Origin: Deltaproteobacteria bacterium
GTDB taxonomy: Bacteria; Desulfobacterota; Dissulfuribacteria; Dissulfuribacterales; QOAL01
Direction of reading: 5' to 3'
Assembly: GCA_026988585.1 (NCBI GenBank)
Contig: JALSKY010000172.1
Location: 1 to 13,784 of the forward strand
DNA: 13,784 bases
Below are positions 13,652 to 13,784 of the stretch, one piece after another. The position numbers and the translations under genes are program-made. Position 1 is the first letter of the stretch; each line of letters begins with the position of its first letter. The notes below the pieces were generated by a model. That model did not search any database. It was not told the DNA's origin and saw nothing but the letters and a program-made list of their open reading frames with translations.

Positions 13652-13784
13652 ATAAGGCTCCACAAGAATGCTACTACCACTCCTGCTATCAGAAAGGCCA
13701 TACAGAGATCCAAACTGTCCGAAAGACAGTTGGCAAAGAAGTATGGAATTACCAGAGAAACTGTTAGGCGCTGGAAATATAGAG
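13652..13784 (+). pseudogene. IS481 family transposase, N-terminal fragment (window edge), no normal start
   Basis: The frame encodes RLHKNATTTPAIRKAIQRSK, LSERQLAKKYGITRETVRRW and further residues, the characteristic helix-turn-helix N-terminus of IS481 family DDE transposases (RLHKNATTTP is a family signature). The frame continues past the window end, so the catalytic domain is unseen. Where ATG is expected the sequence reads ATA (13652-13654). Only ATC AAG GAA separate it from an in-frame TAG at 13640-13642, so no standard start codon is available. The gene may be inactive, or may start at a rare codon or by frameshift from the short overlapping frame upstream. Identity as a transposase is well supported; its status as a pseudogene is inferred. 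Confidence 0.75.

Overview
The window looks chromosomal, from a motile Gram-negative bacterium, most likely Desulfobacterota (deltaproteobacteria-like). This rests on a tRNA-Val(GAC) placed upstream of thrS, a TIGR03790-type secreted protein, a 400-residue HD protein and a compact sigma-28-driven fliC-fliD-fliS-fliT-flaG cluster. The taxonomic call is inference; the sequence contains no phylogenetic marker beyond protein style.

Layout. 1-1510 (minus strand): the N-terminal two thirds of thrS, an intrinsic terminator or attenuator, tRNA-Val(GAC), and its sigma-70 promoter. 1519-2895: a REP-associated tyrosine transposase (RAYT, HUH/Y1 type) flanked by inverted copies of a short T-rich element with core GCCTGTCCCT. 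3015-5530 (plus): an HD-domain phosphohydrolase of YfbR style and a THUMP-domain rRNA methyltransferase. 5660-8607 (minus): a TIGR03790 family exported protein, two small overlapping genes of unknown function, and an FtsB/DivIC-like gene with a TTG start and its own promoter. 8997-13401 (minus): the flagellar filament cluster. It is led by a good sigma-28 promoter and a fliC leader containing two small hairpins that each display GGA in the loop, the second covering the Shine-Dalgarno; this is a layout expected of CsrA/RsmA control. 13652-13784 (plus): the N-terminus of an IS481-family transposase, cut by the window edge and lacking a normal start codon.

How the genes work together. FliC is the filament subunit, FliD the cap, FliS and the FliT-like protein the export chaperones, and FlaG a filament-length or accessory protein. 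They form one tightly spaced unit with a hairpin after fliC that probably sets fliC above fliD expression.

Most interesting signal: the RAYT-associated element is not confined to the transposase locus. Exact core copies also lie twice inside the TIGR03790 coding sequence, both in frame and both encoding GTGKK. A degenerate copy forms the fliD-fliS spacer and supplies the only ribosome-binding-like sequence for fliS. This suggests a short dispersed element that RAYT may mobilise, including as coding insertions.
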